Shown: one piece after another, positions 14,482-24,005 of the stretch
How the letters are laid out: the number at the start of each line of letters is the position of its first letter
Numbering within the stretch: position 1 is the first letter of the stretch
Origin: a virus
Strand: one strand, 5' to 3'
IMG/VR virus record: IMGVR_UViG_3300009149_006176
Span: 1-27,415 of that record
Length of the DNA: 27,415 bases
Program-made: the position numbers and the translations under genes
The notes under the pieces: generated by a model
Database searches by the model: none
Seen by the model: only the letters and a program-made list of their open reading frames with translations
Told to the model about the DNA's origin: nothing

Positions 14482-14487
14482 CCCCAC

Positions 14488-14515
14488 TTGACAGAATTTT
14501 TTCAGGGTGTAAAAT
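14488..14515 (+). promoter_or_regulatory. Promoter of the small membrane gene (leaderless arrangement)
   Basis: TTGACA (14488-14493), 16-base spacer, TAAAAT (14510-14515). The ATG at 14522 falls exactly at the expected start of transcription, seven bases past the -10, so the mRNA would have no 5' leader. Confidence 0.75.
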
Positions 14516-14521
14516 AGAAGT

Positions 14522-14701
14522 ATGAAACGGTATCTTGTATGGTTGGAAGGCTTTGCCTTAATCGGGCTTGTTTCCAGTTTTATGTGGCTAGGTCTTATGG
14601 TCGATGTAGGTTGGAATCTGACGGTATTTTTGATTGGTATATCCGTGCTTTCCACTTCAGCCTTAGCCCTAACCATAATTGACAGGAAAAGGGGATACTA
14701 A
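14522..14701 (+). CDS. Small two-span membrane protein, moron-like (59 aa)
   Basis: MKRYLVWLEGFALIGLVSSF starts a first transmembrane segment (about residues 6-26); the second spans about 32-52 (LTVFLIGISVLSTSALALTI), and the tail is basic (DRKRGY). It is the only plus-strand gene inside the late operon. Its stop codon overlaps that of the convergent 1557-codon gene. It has its own consensus promoter, no Shine-Dalgarno site and a probable leaderless start. An independently promoted small membrane gene inserted among virion genes is the classic layout of a moron, often acting in the lysogen (for example in superinfection exclusion). The role here is inference; no family is recognised. Confidence 0.7.
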   Translation: MKRYLVWLEGFALIGLVSSFMWLGLMVDVGWNLTVFLIGISVLSTSALALTIIDRKRGY

Positions 14702-17700
14702 TCCTTTAATCCCTTAATGTATTCCTTTCTTGCCTGTTCCTCTGTTGGTTCTTCAGGTTCCTCGGGTTCTGTTCCATAGAGGAATAAAGACTTTAATGGC
14801 TTCTCACCTGACCAGACAGCATCCCAATCCTGCCAGGCTCCTGACCCTGGGATAAATGCCTTCCAAGAATATTTCATCGTGGTTTCTGCTTTCTTTCTTT
14901 GATAGTCATTATCAGCAGCAATATAATTGACCATACCAAGCATTAACTGGCCTGCTGGTGATAGAAAATGAGGCAGAACACCAATTAAGAAAGACTGTTC
15001 ATAACCCATCTCTTTGAGTATTGTTCCACCCAGAATTAAATATCTTAAATATCCCAAACGCCTGCTCCATGGCAATTTAGCACCATAACCCGTTTCTCCT
15101 TTAAGTCCCCTGGTTACAGCTTCCCTACTAAACTTAAAAACGTAATTCATCCACCAGCTTTGTAGCCGTGTTAATGGGATAAGGGCTTTATGCCTGAAAA
15201 CTTCGGGCATACCTAAGGGAATATATTGAAACTGTGTGCAACCAGCCCCGAACTCCATTTCCTTTAGTAACTTATCTTCCTCACTATCATACAGAACACC
15301 CTTGGCTTCTTGATATGTTCTTGCAGGGTCAGCCCAGCCATATTTGGCATATTTTGGATTAGTAATCAAGTCTAATGTATCCCAGTATGCCGCCTTCATC
15401 GCTGTCTTAGCGTTGAATGCCGCAGTTCTCCCATACGGAAGAAGCCAAGCTTTCTCTATTTTCCCCATAAGCTCAGCAGGTAATTCCTCATAGCCTGTAT
15501 AGCTTTTATAAAATAAGCTTTTATCTATTAACGCCTGGATTTGCTCATTGGCTGGCAGAAAGGCTTTAAGACAAGGCTTGACACCATAAAGAGCAAGGTT
15601 CTGTGTATTCTGAAATAGGTTTCTGATAAGCTGCTTCGGTTTACCGGCACCCATTACACCCGATATTACCAATCTGCCTGAGATTTGGGCGGCGTGGGTA
15701 ACAGGGCGTGCTCCCACAGTTCGCCCAAAAGGTTTTAAGACCTTATTAAATAATCCCTTTAATCCTGTTTCAGTAACTAGTCTGTTTACCCCCGCATCTG
15801 TTTCTGTTTGTTGTCCCTTAATTACTGTATTCACGTAATCAATGACCCACCTTTTAGTAGATGCTGGCATTACAGACACACCCCTGATTGCCTCCAACTC
15901 TTCGGGACTCATGCCTTCATATCTGGGTAAGTCCTTAGATAATGCCCCCATCTGCTCAGTAAAGACTCGCAGGGGCTGTGATAGGTGAATTTCCTTCAGG
16001 CCAGTCCACAACATAGAGTTAGTGGCATACTTCAAATCCTTGGTAAATAATTCCCCTAAATCCTTAGCTAACTTCCTCTGCAATTCCATCGGATTGAAAA
16101 TCTTTTTGCCTACAACCTTTTCTGACCAATATTTCAATCCTTCAGGGAAGGGATATTTACCTAAAAGTATATCTTGTGCCATACCATCTGCTACATGCCG
16201 AACATAGGCCTTACGATAGGGAATTGGGTCTATGTCCAATAATGCCCTGACCTTATTTTCGCCCTCGAGCATGGTTTTGTTGAGGTTCCTAAACCAGGTG
16301 AATACCTCTCTTTCGTCTTTAGTTAGAAATTCAGGAGGGTCTTCATACTTATCAAGCAAATCCCGCATTCTCGCCACAGCCCTGGTGGGTTCGTTCGCCC
16401 TTTTAGCACTTAACTTTTCCATAAATGAGGTTTTGCCTAGTTTATCTATTTGCCCTATTTTTACAGCAACCTCTTTTGAGAGTGCCCGATATTCAAGGTC
16501 AAATCGCATCTTCCCTAATTCTAGGGGTTCGACGAGTGGCTTAACGCCCAGCTTCTCAGCATAATAGGTTTGAGAAGTTAAAAACCTAACTGGCGTAGGC
16601 TCTCCAAACTTAAGCCCAAAGAAGTTTTCTGCCGTGACTTTCTTACTAATGGGAATTGAGGGAGGAATAACCTTGCCGCCCCGAATAGTAGGCTCTGGTA
16701 ATTTCCCCAGGGCTTCTATGAACTGACTAGCCTCCCCACGGGTCATTTCCTTAGCGCTTGTTTTGCCAGTTATGCTTTTAGCAAGTCGGCGATATTGTGG
16801 CTTCATCAGCCCTTTGGTAGTAATATATTTCTTGCTGGCTGCTATGGCATGTATTTTCTTGATTTGCTCTGGCGTAGCTTTCCCAACTTCAGGTGCTACC
16901 TTCATGGCCTCAAACTCTTCCGTGGAAGTAATCCAATCCTCTGTAGCGCCAGTAGTAGCTTCCCACTCTGTAGGTGTGCCTGTTTCAACCCCAGCAACCG
17001 CAGTAGTTTCAGGGGCTTTGGGGATTGCAGCAGGTTTCGCATAATAATCATTAACAACCTTTTCTAATTCCACGAAGGATACTTTTGTTGCCCCCACCAA
17101 TTCACTATCATTAGCATCAACTATGCTGTATGTTACTTTCTTCCCAATAGTTAAGTTCTTAATTTGCTTCATTTGTGCAATGGTAGGAGTTCTATCAGCA
17201 ATGAAATCAACATTAACTTCTTCTGGAGCTACCCGCAACCTTAAACCTCCAGTTTCCCTCCCAAAGTCATTTACCATCAACTCTCTATGCCCAGCATCAT
17301 CTAAGTCAAGTAGTCCCCCATCTTTAAGTATATAAGACCCTTGATACGGAGATAATTTTCCCACTACACCATAAGTCTTTATCGCATATCGTTCAAGTTC
17401 TGTAACCTCAGGGGTAACAGGTGCTTCAGGTATTGCAGTAATTTCTGCCTCAACCGCAGTAGGTTTTACTGCTTCAACTGGCTCATACCAGGCCTTTTCT
17501 GCTTGATTATACTTCCAACCCTTAGCAAATAAAGCCTTTGGTTGTTCGGTTATTGCTTCTGTAACCTTAACTAGCCCACCAGCCTTTACTGCTTGCTCGG
17601 CTGCTACCTTGCCAGCTTCGGCAGTAACTCCTGTGCCAGAAAGAATACCCCAAGCTATTGCAGGTGTCATTTGAGCTACTACCTCAGAACTATAACCCAT

Positions 17701-19371
17701 TGTGTGTAAAGTATTTTGCATGGCAGTGGTTATCATTGTGGGCACGCCTGTTGGTGCTGAAGGAGTCGCAGCCATTGCTGGGATAGAAGGAGTGGCAGCA
17801 ACAGGAGGCATTGTAGGTGGAGTATAAGGCACTATCTCTGCACCAGGCTTAACACCCAAACCTAAAGATGAAAGGCGGCGAAGCTCATCTAATATTTGTT
17901 CACTTAGCTTGGTATTCCCTTCGGTTTGAGCTTGATAAGCATGGAAAAGTTTTGCATCGATTGTTTTATAAGCATTACCTTTAATTCCACCCCCCTGGTA
18001 AGCCTTTTGTAATTGACTATAGATGTTTGTTCTCTGATAAGCCTTGTATGCTTCCGCTTGTCCTACAGTCCCGACTAAACTCTTTGGAGGTATGGGATAA
18101 TTCTTGGGTAATGTTTTGTAGGCTTGCTCAAATAAATGACTAGCCTTATAAAAATTAATAATGTTCGCAAGTGATTGGTATGCACCATAACCCATATAGG
18201 CTACAGAACCCACCATCCCTATTACACCCAATATATCAGGAACAGACCAGAATCTACCACCTGCCGTTACCCTGGGTTCTTCCATAAATTCCTTATACTT
18301 TTGGAACGCTGATTTCGGCTCAGGGGGCTTGGGTTGCTCAAGGGGCAATGTAGAAGTTTCATTTTCGCCATATACTTCTGGAAGGTCATTTCTCAAAACC
18401 CATATTGTCCATAAATCTACTCGCTGTTGTTGTTCAATGGGGTCTATATCGCCCCAATTAGTTCCCTGCTGTGCCGCCTGGTGTTTAGCTCGTTCCTCAG
18501 CCCATTTTTTGGCATTTACTTCATCTTGTGTGCTAAAATCTATTGTTTTTGAAGGCGCTTTTATTTCTGGCGCTTTACTAGGAGGAAGTCCCCCCATTAC
18601 TCTCCCTTGAAGTGCCTCTGTGTCTGGCACTCTGGGTTGTTGAGCCACTACTTCGGGTTGTGCAGTTTCTCCAGCCCTACCAGTCAATGTTCTCCCAGCA
18701 AGTGCCAGATTAGATGGAGAAAAAGCCTTCCTCCAACCCTCTTTTGTCCTCATTTTTTGGTATGGTGACAACTTAGCAAACTCACTCTGCTCTATCCCCT
18801 CTGTAATGGCATCTTCTTGTGATTTATAATATCTAGCAGACTCATAATCCTCTGCTTTTAATGCTTCTAAATAATTCTCATGAGCCATGCCAGCCTGTAT
18901 AAAAGACTCCACATCTTCGGGCTTAGTCTCACTTGTTATACCACCTTGACTAATAAGAGAAGTAACAACCTTTTTCCGAACCTTAGCCTGTGCTTCGGAT
19001 TGCGCTTGCTCTACCGCTTGCTTCCCCCAGGTATAGCCAGATGCTTGTTGGGCCCGAATAGCCGCCTTGGTAGGTTCTATGCCGAGGTCGGCTAATTGTT
19101 GGCCTGCGGTAAGGCGCCTTTGCAGGTCTTCTTGCTCTCGTACCTTTTTCTGTTCAATGAGAGCTTGGTCGATACGCTGTTGATTAGCCCTTATCCAGGA
19201 TTGCTGTTCTCTAGCCCTTGCTGCTTCCCTCTCTGCCTCTTTTTGGGCACGCTCAGCCCCACGCTGGCGCTCCATTTCCTGTAAATAATCAAAAGCAGTT
19301 CGGGCTTTAGTAGCAACCTTACTAGCTTCAGAGCTGACTATATTTTCCGTCTCCCACCACTTCAGGCTCAT
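14698..19371 (-). CDS. Giant virion protein, probable internal/ejection-type (1557 aa)
   Basis: N-terminal 130 residues are a coiled coil rich in A, E, R and Q (AQKEAEREAARAREQQSWIR). A hydrophobic segment (about 378-408, ILGVIGMVGSVAYMGYGAYQ) is followed by a long Pro/Ala/Val/Thr-rich linker region (about 520-660 and 780-830). The C-terminal 700 residues are ordered and helical, with PKQLIRNLFQNTQNLALYG and FRHKALIPLTRLQSWWMNYV and a second hydrophobic stretch near 1490. The C-terminal block resembles helical regions found in phage large polyvalent proteins, but I cannot assign a domain. Placement between portal/head genes and the scaffold, and the absence of a tape measure, suggest an internal protein ejected with the DNA. 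No catalytic motif is visible. A GGAGA site precedes the ATG. Confidence 0.6.
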   Translation of the reverse strand: MSLKWWETENIVSSEASKVATKARTAFDYLQEMERQRGAERAQKEAEREAARAREQQSWIRANQQRIDQALIEQKKVREQEDLQRRLTAGQQLADLGIEPTKAAIRAQQASGYTWGKQAVEQAQSEAQAKVRKKVVTSLISQGGITSETKPEDVESFIQAGMAHENYLEALKAEDYESARYYKSQEDAITEGIEQSEFAKLSPYQKMRTKEGWRKAFSPSNLALAGRTLTGRAGETAQPEVVAQQPRVPDTEALQGRVMGGLPPSKAPEIKAPSKTIDFSTQDEVNAKKWAEERAKHQAAQQGTNWGDIDPIEQQQRVDLWTIWVLRNDLPEVYGENETSTLPLEQPKPPEPKSAFQKYKEFMEEPRVTAGGRFWSVPDILGVIGMVGSVAYMGYGAYQSLANIINFYKASHLFEQAYKTLPKNYPIPPKSLVGTVGQAEAYKAYQRTNIYSQLQKAYQGGGIKGNAYKTIDAKLFHAYQAQTEGNTKLSEQILDELRRLSSLGLGVKPGAEIVPYTPPTMPPVAATPSIPAMAATPSAPTGVPTMITTAMQNTLHTMGYSSEVVAQMTPAIAWGILSGTGVTAEAGKVAAEQAVKAGGLVKVTEAITEQPKALFAKGWKYNQAEKAWYEPVEAVKPTAVEAEITAIPEAPVTPEVTELERYAIKTYGVVGKLSPYQGSYILKDGGLLDLDDAGHRELMVNDFGRETGGLRLRVAPEEVNVDFIADRTPTIAQMKQIKNLTIGKKVTYSIVDANDSELVGATKVSFVELEKVVNDYYAKPAAIPKAPETTAVAGVETGTPTEWEATTGATEDWITSTEEFEAMKVAPEVGKATPEQIKKIHAIAASKKYITTKGLMKPQYRRLAKSITGKTSAKEMTRGEASQFIEALGKLPEPTIRGGKVIPPSIPISKKVTAENFFGLKFGEPTPVRFLTSQTYYAEKLGVKPLVEPLELGKMRFDLEYRALSKEVAVKIGQIDKLGKTSFMEKLSAKRANEPTRAVARMRDLLDKYEDPPEFLTKDEREVFTWFRNLNKTMLEGENKVRALLDIDPIPYRKAYVRHVADGMAQDILLGKYPFPEGLKYWSEKVVGKKIFNPMELQRKLAKDLGELFTKDLKYATNSMLWTGLKEIHLSQPLRVFTEQMGALSKDLPRYEGMSPEELEAIRGVSVMPASTKRWVIDYVNTVIKGQQTETDAGVNRLVTETGLKGLFNKVLKPFGRTVGARPVTHAAQISGRLVISGVMGAGKPKQLIRNLFQNTQNLALYGVKPCLKAFLPANEQIQALIDKSLFYKSYTGYEELPAELMGKIEKAWLLPYGRTAAFNAKTAMKAAYWDTLDLITNPKYAKYGWADPARTYQEAKGVLYDSEEDKLLKEMEFGAGCTQFQYIPLGMPEVFRHKALIPLTRLQSWWMNYVFKFSREAVTRGLKGETGYGAKLPWSRRLGYLRYLILGGTILKEMGYEQSFLIGVLPHFLSPAGQLMLGMVNYIAADNDYQRKKAETTMKYSWKAFIPGSGAWQDWDAVWSGEKPLKSLFLYGTEPEEPEEPTEEQARKEYIKGLKD

Positions 19372-19384
19372 TCTTTTATCTCCA

Positions 19385-20365
19385 TTATTGCGCCATCGCT
19401 CGCCATTGGGGTTTAGGCATACTCACTGTTGCGGGGAATAGCTTTTGGCTTTGCTTAACATATTCTTGCCACCAATCAGGCAAGTTTTCCATTTGCCTTA
19501 GATAACCTTCGCTAAACTCTAATGGTGCTCCAGCCTTTCCCCAGCCAAGATAACCTGTCATTTGCCCTAATTTCTCAGTGCTTAATTCTTCTTGTGCTCC
19601 TAATGGTCTCATGGTATAAGCTCCCCTGCTTCGAAGGTCACCACCATTAGCTCCCCCATAAGCACTACTGGCTGCCCCAGCACCACGAACTTGTCCTCCC
19701 ACACCCGCAGGTCCCATAGATGACTCCAGGTATCCCCTTAGCCAGTCAGGGATAGGTAAACTTGTGGGTGCTTCATAGCCCACTCTCTCTTCTGGAGTTC
19801 CGCGAACTCTTTGGGGGGCAGGCATCATCTGTGGCGTACCACCGATCCAAATAGATTCCCCCCCAGGTTCAGATTTGAGTTCATAAGCAGTGGATGGAGT
19901 CCCAGGTGCAGGTAACATCTCGGGTGGGTTCAAGCCTTGCATCTGAACACTTAACTTCCTTATGTTATTATCTATCAACCATCTAGTAATCCAATCAGCA
20001 TTCCCATAGAAATAAGACTTTTTTAACTCTTTCAATTCGCCAATCTGGGCTCCTAATTGAGCAAGTTTATCCTGAAATGCCCCTACTGCTTTAGTTCGTC
20101 CTATCGATGCCTCCCTATAAGCTGCTAGGGATGGGTTAAGCTTATCCATCCAATTCTGGACTAAACCCTGCTGGGAGATAGTATATGCATAGCCGTCTCC
20201 CCTGGTCAGCCGTGGGGCTGTGTTACCAGCACTGAGTTCCTTTCTTGCCTGTTGTTGTGCCCAATCATCTGAGCCAATAGGCGCCACGGCCACTCCAGAA
20301 TCCCCTCCATTCCCGCCTTCCTTTGCCCCCTGCATTGCCTGATATTGTTCATACCATCCAGCCAT
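19385..20365 (-). CDS. Virion-associated protein of unknown function (326 aa)
   Basis: Begins MAGWYEQYQAMQGAKEGGNG and is rich in Gly, Ala, Pro and Gln. It has a predicted coiled coil (about 90-135, FQDKLAQLGAQIGELKELKK), a disordered middle (about 140-235) with AGVGGQVRGAGAASSAYGG, and a C-terminal segment ending LPDWWQEYVKQSQKLFPATV. No enzyme motif, signal peptide or membrane span. It sits between a small gene after the portal and the giant virion protein, tightly spaced, with AAGGAGG before its ATG. Its disordered, coiled-coil nature fits an internal core or portal-associated protein; this is inference. Confidence 0.5.
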   Translation of the reverse strand: MAGWYEQYQAMQGAKEGGNGGDSGVAVAPIGSDDWAQQQARKELSAGNTAPRLTRGDGYAYTISQQGLVQNWMDKLNPSLAAYREASIGRTKAVGAFQDKLAQLGAQIGELKELKKSYFYGNADWITRWLIDNNIRKLSVQMQGLNPPEMLPAPGTPSTAYELKSEPGGESIWIGGTPQMMPAPQRVRGTPEERVGYEAPTSLPIPDWLRGYLESSMGPAGVGGQVRGAGAASSAYGGANGGDLRSRGAYTMRPLGAQEELSTEKLGQMTGYLGWGKAGAPLEFSEGYLRQMENLPDWWQEYVKQSQKLFPATVSMPKPQWRAMAQ

Positions 20366-20366
20366 G

Positions 20367-20606
20367 TTATTGCACCTCCTTCATAAACTTACCCAGCCAC
20401 TTATTTACACTTTCTTCCCCATATTGGTTGCGTAAATCCATCAACCCTTCTGGGGTAAGGTTTTCATACCTCTGCCTTTGCTCGGTCGGTGTCATCTTCC
20501 TCACACCGTAGGGCATATCTCCGCCGTAATCCTTTAATTTGGCGTCGACTCGCTTGTAAATGTCAGTCATTTTGTTCTGGACTACCGTCATTAAATTCTT
20601 AGCCAA
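20367..20606 (-). CDS. Small helical protein downstream of the portal (79 aa)
   Basis: I prefer the TTG at 20606 because AGGAGG lies five bases upstream; a GTG two codons earlier overlaps that site. The product (MAKNLMTVVQNKMTDIYKRV at the start) is helical and basic (DAKLKDYGGDMPYGVRKMTP, TEQRQRYENLTPEGLMDLRN, QYGEESVNKWLGKFMKEVQ). It overlaps the portal stop by 8 bases. A small helical gene in this place could be a portal-binding or head-completion protein. No family recognised. Confidence 0.55.
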   Translation of the reverse strand: MAKNLMTVVQNKMTDIYKRVDAKLKDYGGDMPYGVRKMTPTEQRQRYENLTPEGLMDLRNQYGEESVNKWLGKFMKEVQ

Positions 20607-22323
20607 GGCCACCTCCTAGTGCTGTTTCTCGTGGAGTTACTCCAGCTTCTAATCCAGGGGGCACTCTCCCCTGCTTTGGCACTGACTCATAGCCAGTTGG
20701 CATGGTCTCAGGGACATTGCGTGGTGGCGGGAAATGAGAAGCCTTCTTCGCTTCGTCAATCTCTTTTAACTGCTGGTCCATTCCTAATCTCATCAGCGCA
20801 TCACGGGTAGTGCCCTCTAAGGCTCCTGGTTGGCTCATGGCCTGCTCTGCAATAAGCTCGGCTTGTTCATCCAGTGCTTCTTCCTTTGACATATCGTGGT
20901 ATTTTGTGAGTTCTGTTATAAGGCTGATACTTCCACCCTTTCGCAGGTTAGCGCCGAGCGTCTTCCTCATATCTGTAGCTTCTGGCGGTTCTGCTAATAA
21001 CTGGACTTCACAATCATAATGCTCATCCACATCTTCAGGCTTTAATTCTCCATTAGGGAAAGCTATGGGATGCTGATAAACTTTCTCAATTATCCTTGCA
21101 CCCATCCCCATCACAACACCCAAAGCATCTTCATAGTTCTTAAACACATCCTTGTAGATTGGCTTGGCAGAGGCCATTAGGCTTTCTTGGTGCTGTCCAC
21201 TATATACGCCCGTGGGTCGCATTCCAGACAAAACCTGCGGAGGCTGCGCATAAGCCGATACCACTGCTAATTCTTGAAAGATACCAGGAGGCGGGCTATC
21301 ACCCTTCAGGATTTCAACCTTCACCTGGTCTGTCTCTAAAATTGGCTCATCGGGGTTTGTTGAAACCTTAAGGTCGGGATATACCTGCTTTATTACATCC
21401 AGACTTGGCCCTTGTAGTTTATATCTCTCCCACGCATATCGGCCCACAAGTGTATCTGTTTGCGAGAGAACCCTTGACTCTAGCTTTAGCATATCCTGCT
21501 TGCCGTAGAGGATTGAGCGATAAAGATATTCTGGCTTTCCCTCATAGCTTGTTTGCCCCCAACCAGCCGCTGCGTGAACATAGGGGCAAAAATCGAGGAA
21601 GTTAGACTGCACTGGAGGGTCAAGAACGGGCTCCTTATCAATTAGAAAACAACGGTGTTTATCACTAAAGTAGCTTGTCCATTCAACCGTGTCGCTCTCT
21701 TTTTTATTAGTCTTCCACTTCCACCCTCTCATCTCACATAAATTCAAGGCTTCAGCAACCGTCATATTGTAGGATTCAATAACATCCACAGGTCGCAAGC
21801 CATTATGTGCTGGCGAAGCATAAACGTTTATAGGGTCAACAACCGTTACTATCAATGGGAAGTGAAATAACCTCCTTTCCTCAAACCTCTCCTTTTCCTT
21901 TTCCCCCATCTTCTCCAAATCAACCCCATAATAAGTGTCATCTAGTTCTACCTTTATAAATACCTCGCCCCTTAATGGCAACTTCTTGGCTCCATCCTTT
22001 ATTTGCAGGATTATCGTTTTAAGCCAATAGTTATAAAATGATTCCAGGATAGCGTCTCTCTTTCTGGCTGCCTCGCTATGTCCTCGTTGTGGGACTTTGG
22101 CTCTGGGGTTATCTAATGTGAAATTCCGTACCCCAATATCTATCCACTCCCTGGCAGTCGGAGGCGTTACCTGGCTATAGATTTTGGGCACACCAGCCTT
22201 AAAGGTCAGTTCATAATATTCATCAATATCCTTTTGCTGCTTATGCAATTCGCCATAATAGGCTTTCCTTTGCCCCAGTTTAGCTAGGATTTTATCTATC
22301 GTTAATGTCTCTTTTTCCATCAT
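20599..22323 (-). CDS. Portal protein (574 aa)
   Basis: Forms the dodecameric DNA gate at one capsid vertex. The order and size are typical: N-terminal region with YYELTFKAGVPKIYSQVTPP and RKRDAILESFYNYWLKTIIL, then the clip/stem region (YRSILYGKQDMLKLESRVLS), then the wing/crown-like segment with YAQPPQVLSGMRPTGVYSGQ and a long helix (KPIYKDVFKNYEDALGVVMG, MGARIIEKVYQH). The C-terminus (about 525-574) is Pro/Gly-rich and likely disordered. Its start overlaps the terminase stop by four bases (ATGA), the standard terminase-portal layout. Confidence 0.88.
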   Translation of the reverse strand: MMEKETLTIDKILAKLGQRKAYYGELHKQQKDIDEYYELTFKAGVPKIYSQVTPPTAREWIDIGVRNFTLDNPRAKVPQRGHSEAARKRDAILESFYNYWLKTIILQIKDGAKKLPLRGEVFIKVELDDTYYGVDLEKMGEKEKERFEERRLFHFPLIVTVVDPINVYASPAHNGLRPVDVIESYNMTVAEALNLCEMRGWKWKTNKKESDTVEWTSYFSDKHRCFLIDKEPVLDPPVQSNFLDFCPYVHAAAGWGQTSYEGKPEYLYRSILYGKQDMLKLESRVLSQTDTLVGRYAWERYKLQGPSLDVIKQVYPDLKVSTNPDEPILETDQVKVEILKGDSPPPGIFQELAVVSAYAQPPQVLSGMRPTGVYSGQHQESLMASAKPIYKDVFKNYEDALGVVMGMGARIIEKVYQHPIAFPNGELKPEDVDEHYDCEVQLLAEPPEATDMRKTLGANLRKGGSISLITELTKYHDMSKEEALDEQAELIAEQAMSQPGALEGTTRDALMRLGMDQQLKEIDEAKKASHFPPPRNVPETMPTGYESVPKQGRVPPGLEAGVTPRETALGGGLG

Positions 22324-23732
22324 GTCCTCACGAATGTCATAGGTGGCACATTCCTCACTATTTTTATTTTGCCTGCCATTGGTGTTGATTCCCTCCCTAA
22401 ATATCCAAATTTATTTATCAGGTAGTAAATTACAGCTTTGGTTGCGTGATTATTTCTATCTATTGCCTTGAGCGTGTTTGGTTCTCTCATCCACATGCCC
22501 ATACCATCTATAGGAGACTTGCCTCCACCACACTCAGCTATGAAACCCTTGCAGGAGGAATTCACTAATATTCCAGGCGCACCTGTAACTGGGTGCTGTT
22601 TTAGATATACCCTTAATAGGTCTATCCCATCCTCGACATTGGTTACTTTCTTAGTTCGTAGCCATATATTAGCTCCACCCTTTCCCCTGGGGGCACCCCA
22701 AATGTCTATTACGGGTTCTTCACCTTGATGCTGTGTGGCTGCTATATCAATCGCTCCGCCAATAACAGCATTCCACCAAGGTTTTTTAGTAGCCATAAGG
22801 ATAACGTCTTTATGACCAAGCCCCTGCACATAAATCTCATCAATAAGGACAATCTGCTCTCCCCACTTCTGTATCGCTACAACTGCATAAGCCCAACGCC
22901 AGCCAGGGTCTACCGCTATTTCTACGGGTAGCTCAGGGTCAAACGGATAATGCCCAACATGAATCTCATTGCTGAATTCCTTAATAACACGCCCTGTGGG
23001 TGGGCAGGGAACGCCCCCATATCTCTCAGCAAACCTCTCAGGTGTTTCCCTTAGCTCTGCCCTTATAATTTCAGGGTCTTGCCTGCCACCTGGGAATATT
23101 ACTGTATTGCTCCAGGTAGGTAGTGAAAAGGACTTTGCGCCTTCTTCGTTATATGCCTGCCACCTGGTAAACAACTCTGGATACCATCCCAGCGATCCTT
23201 CAAATGTTCCCGCCATACAGAGCCAGCCCCTCTTCTCCGCTAACCTTTCCTTAGCCCTTAAATAAATCTCATAATCTACCTGCGCTGCTTCACAAATCAG
23301 AATCCCGTCAGGTGCTACTGTGGCGATCTTCTCGGGATACATAGCTGATTTGGTAACTATCCTTGTCCCATCCTTCAACAGCATCAACCCAGGGTCAATG
23401 TTCTTTGTGGGAGGACTTGCCAACATCGCCAGCTTCTTGAAATCCTCCACAAGATGCTCCCACTCCCCCCGAGTGCCTTCATAATCTTTACCCAATAGCC
23501 AATAAAGCTTATTAGGCTTATCTATATTACAAAACCAATCAGTTACTAACTCCCTTACATTAACTAGCGACTTGCCTCCACGTATCCCACCGGCTATTAG
23601 CTTAAGCCTACTTATAAAACGATGGATAGCCCACTCTGCGGTCGTTGGTTCATACCCTAAAATCTTAAATAACTTAGCTTGATTTATATCCCAGAACCTC
23701 TTAGCTTCTACTTCTGTTAAGTCATTAACCAT
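22320..23732 (-). CDS. Terminase large subunit (470 aa)
   Basis: The DNA-packaging motor. N-terminal ATPase: Walker A GGIRGGKS (about 48-55) and Walker B GILICE (143-148, catalytic E148), with a coupling motif AGTFE (174-178). C-terminal RNase H-like nuclease: acidic residues at AVDPG (D275), LIDE (D298/E299) and AIDIAA (D329). The C-terminal HATKAVIYYLI segment is common in these proteins. It overlaps the small Cys-rich gene upstream by 16 bases and the portal downstream by four. Length is usual for the family. Confidence 0.93.
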   Translation of the reverse strand: MVNDLTEVEAKRFWDINQAKLFKILGYEPTTAEWAIHRFISRLKLIAGGIRGGKSLVNVRELVTDWFCNIDKPNKLYWLLGKDYEGTRGEWEHLVEDFKKLAMLASPPTKNIDPGLMLLKDGTRIVTKSAMYPEKIATVAPDGILICEAAQVDYEIYLRAKERLAEKRGWLCMAGTFEGSLGWYPELFTRWQAYNEEGAKSFSLPTWSNTVIFPGGRQDPEIIRAELRETPERFAERYGGVPCPPTGRVIKEFSNEIHVGHYPFDPELPVEIAVDPGWRWAYAVVAIQKWGEQIVLIDEIYVQGLGHKDVILMATKKPWWNAVIGGAIDIAATQHQGEEPVIDIWGAPRGKGGANIWLRTKKVTNVEDGIDLLRVYLKQHPVTGAPGILVNSSCKGFIAECGGGKSPIDGMGMWMREPNTLKAIDRNNHATKAVIYYLINKFGYLGRESTPMAGKIKIVRNVPPMTFVRT

Positions 23733-23911
23733 TCTTCTTCAGCCTTTTTATCCTCTAATGCATAACCTTTCCTGCGATAAAAGGCAGCACACTCCTGGCA
23801 ATAAAGACCATAACAAAGGCATTTCTTCAAATCGCCCGTGTATTCCTTTATAGTCAGCTCCGCGCCGTCTTTTATGTCTTCAAGTGTATGTCCGCAAACT
23901 GCTATTATCAT
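23717..23911 (-). CDS. Small Cys-rich, probably zinc-binding protein (64 aa)
   Basis: C6 and H8 with a later CLCYGLYCQECAAFYRR cluster (five Cys, including CxC and CxxC spacing) suggest one zinc site. The rest is charged (KKAEEEWLMT). It is the first gene of the tightly overlapped late operon, with AAAGGA before its ATG, and overlaps the terminase start. Small zinc-binding proteins beside terminase genes sometimes modulate packaging or transcription; no specific role can be assigned. Confidence 0.55.
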   Translation of the reverse strand: MIIAVCGHTLEDIKDGAELTIKEYTGDLKKCLCYGLYCQECAAFYRRKGYALEDKKAEEEWLMT

Positions 23912-23958
23912 TACAATTCCTTTAGATTAACCTTTGATAGCCCACCCCTTACCCTTAA

Positions 23959-23984
23959 CCAGCTTATTTATGATTTCAAGCTGG
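23959..23984. repeat. Perfect 7-bp inverted repeat above the late operon
   Basis: CCAGCTT (23959-23965) and AAGCTGG (23978-23984) flank a 12-base AT-rich spacer. It lies between the terminator of the 117-residue gene and the first late gene, where a late promoter or operator is expected. I see no convincing -35/-10 pair beside it, so a late-regulator binding site or an mRNA hairpin are alternatives. Confidence 0.5.
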
Positions 23985-24005
23985 AAGCCTAAATTTCTTG
24001 ATAAT

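Noticed and set aside
14407-14676. Minus-strand 89-codon frame opposite the small membrane gene
   Set aside because: It crosses the palindromic repeat and promoter and has no ribosome site; the plus-strand gene has promoter, transmembrane pattern and a sensible end.
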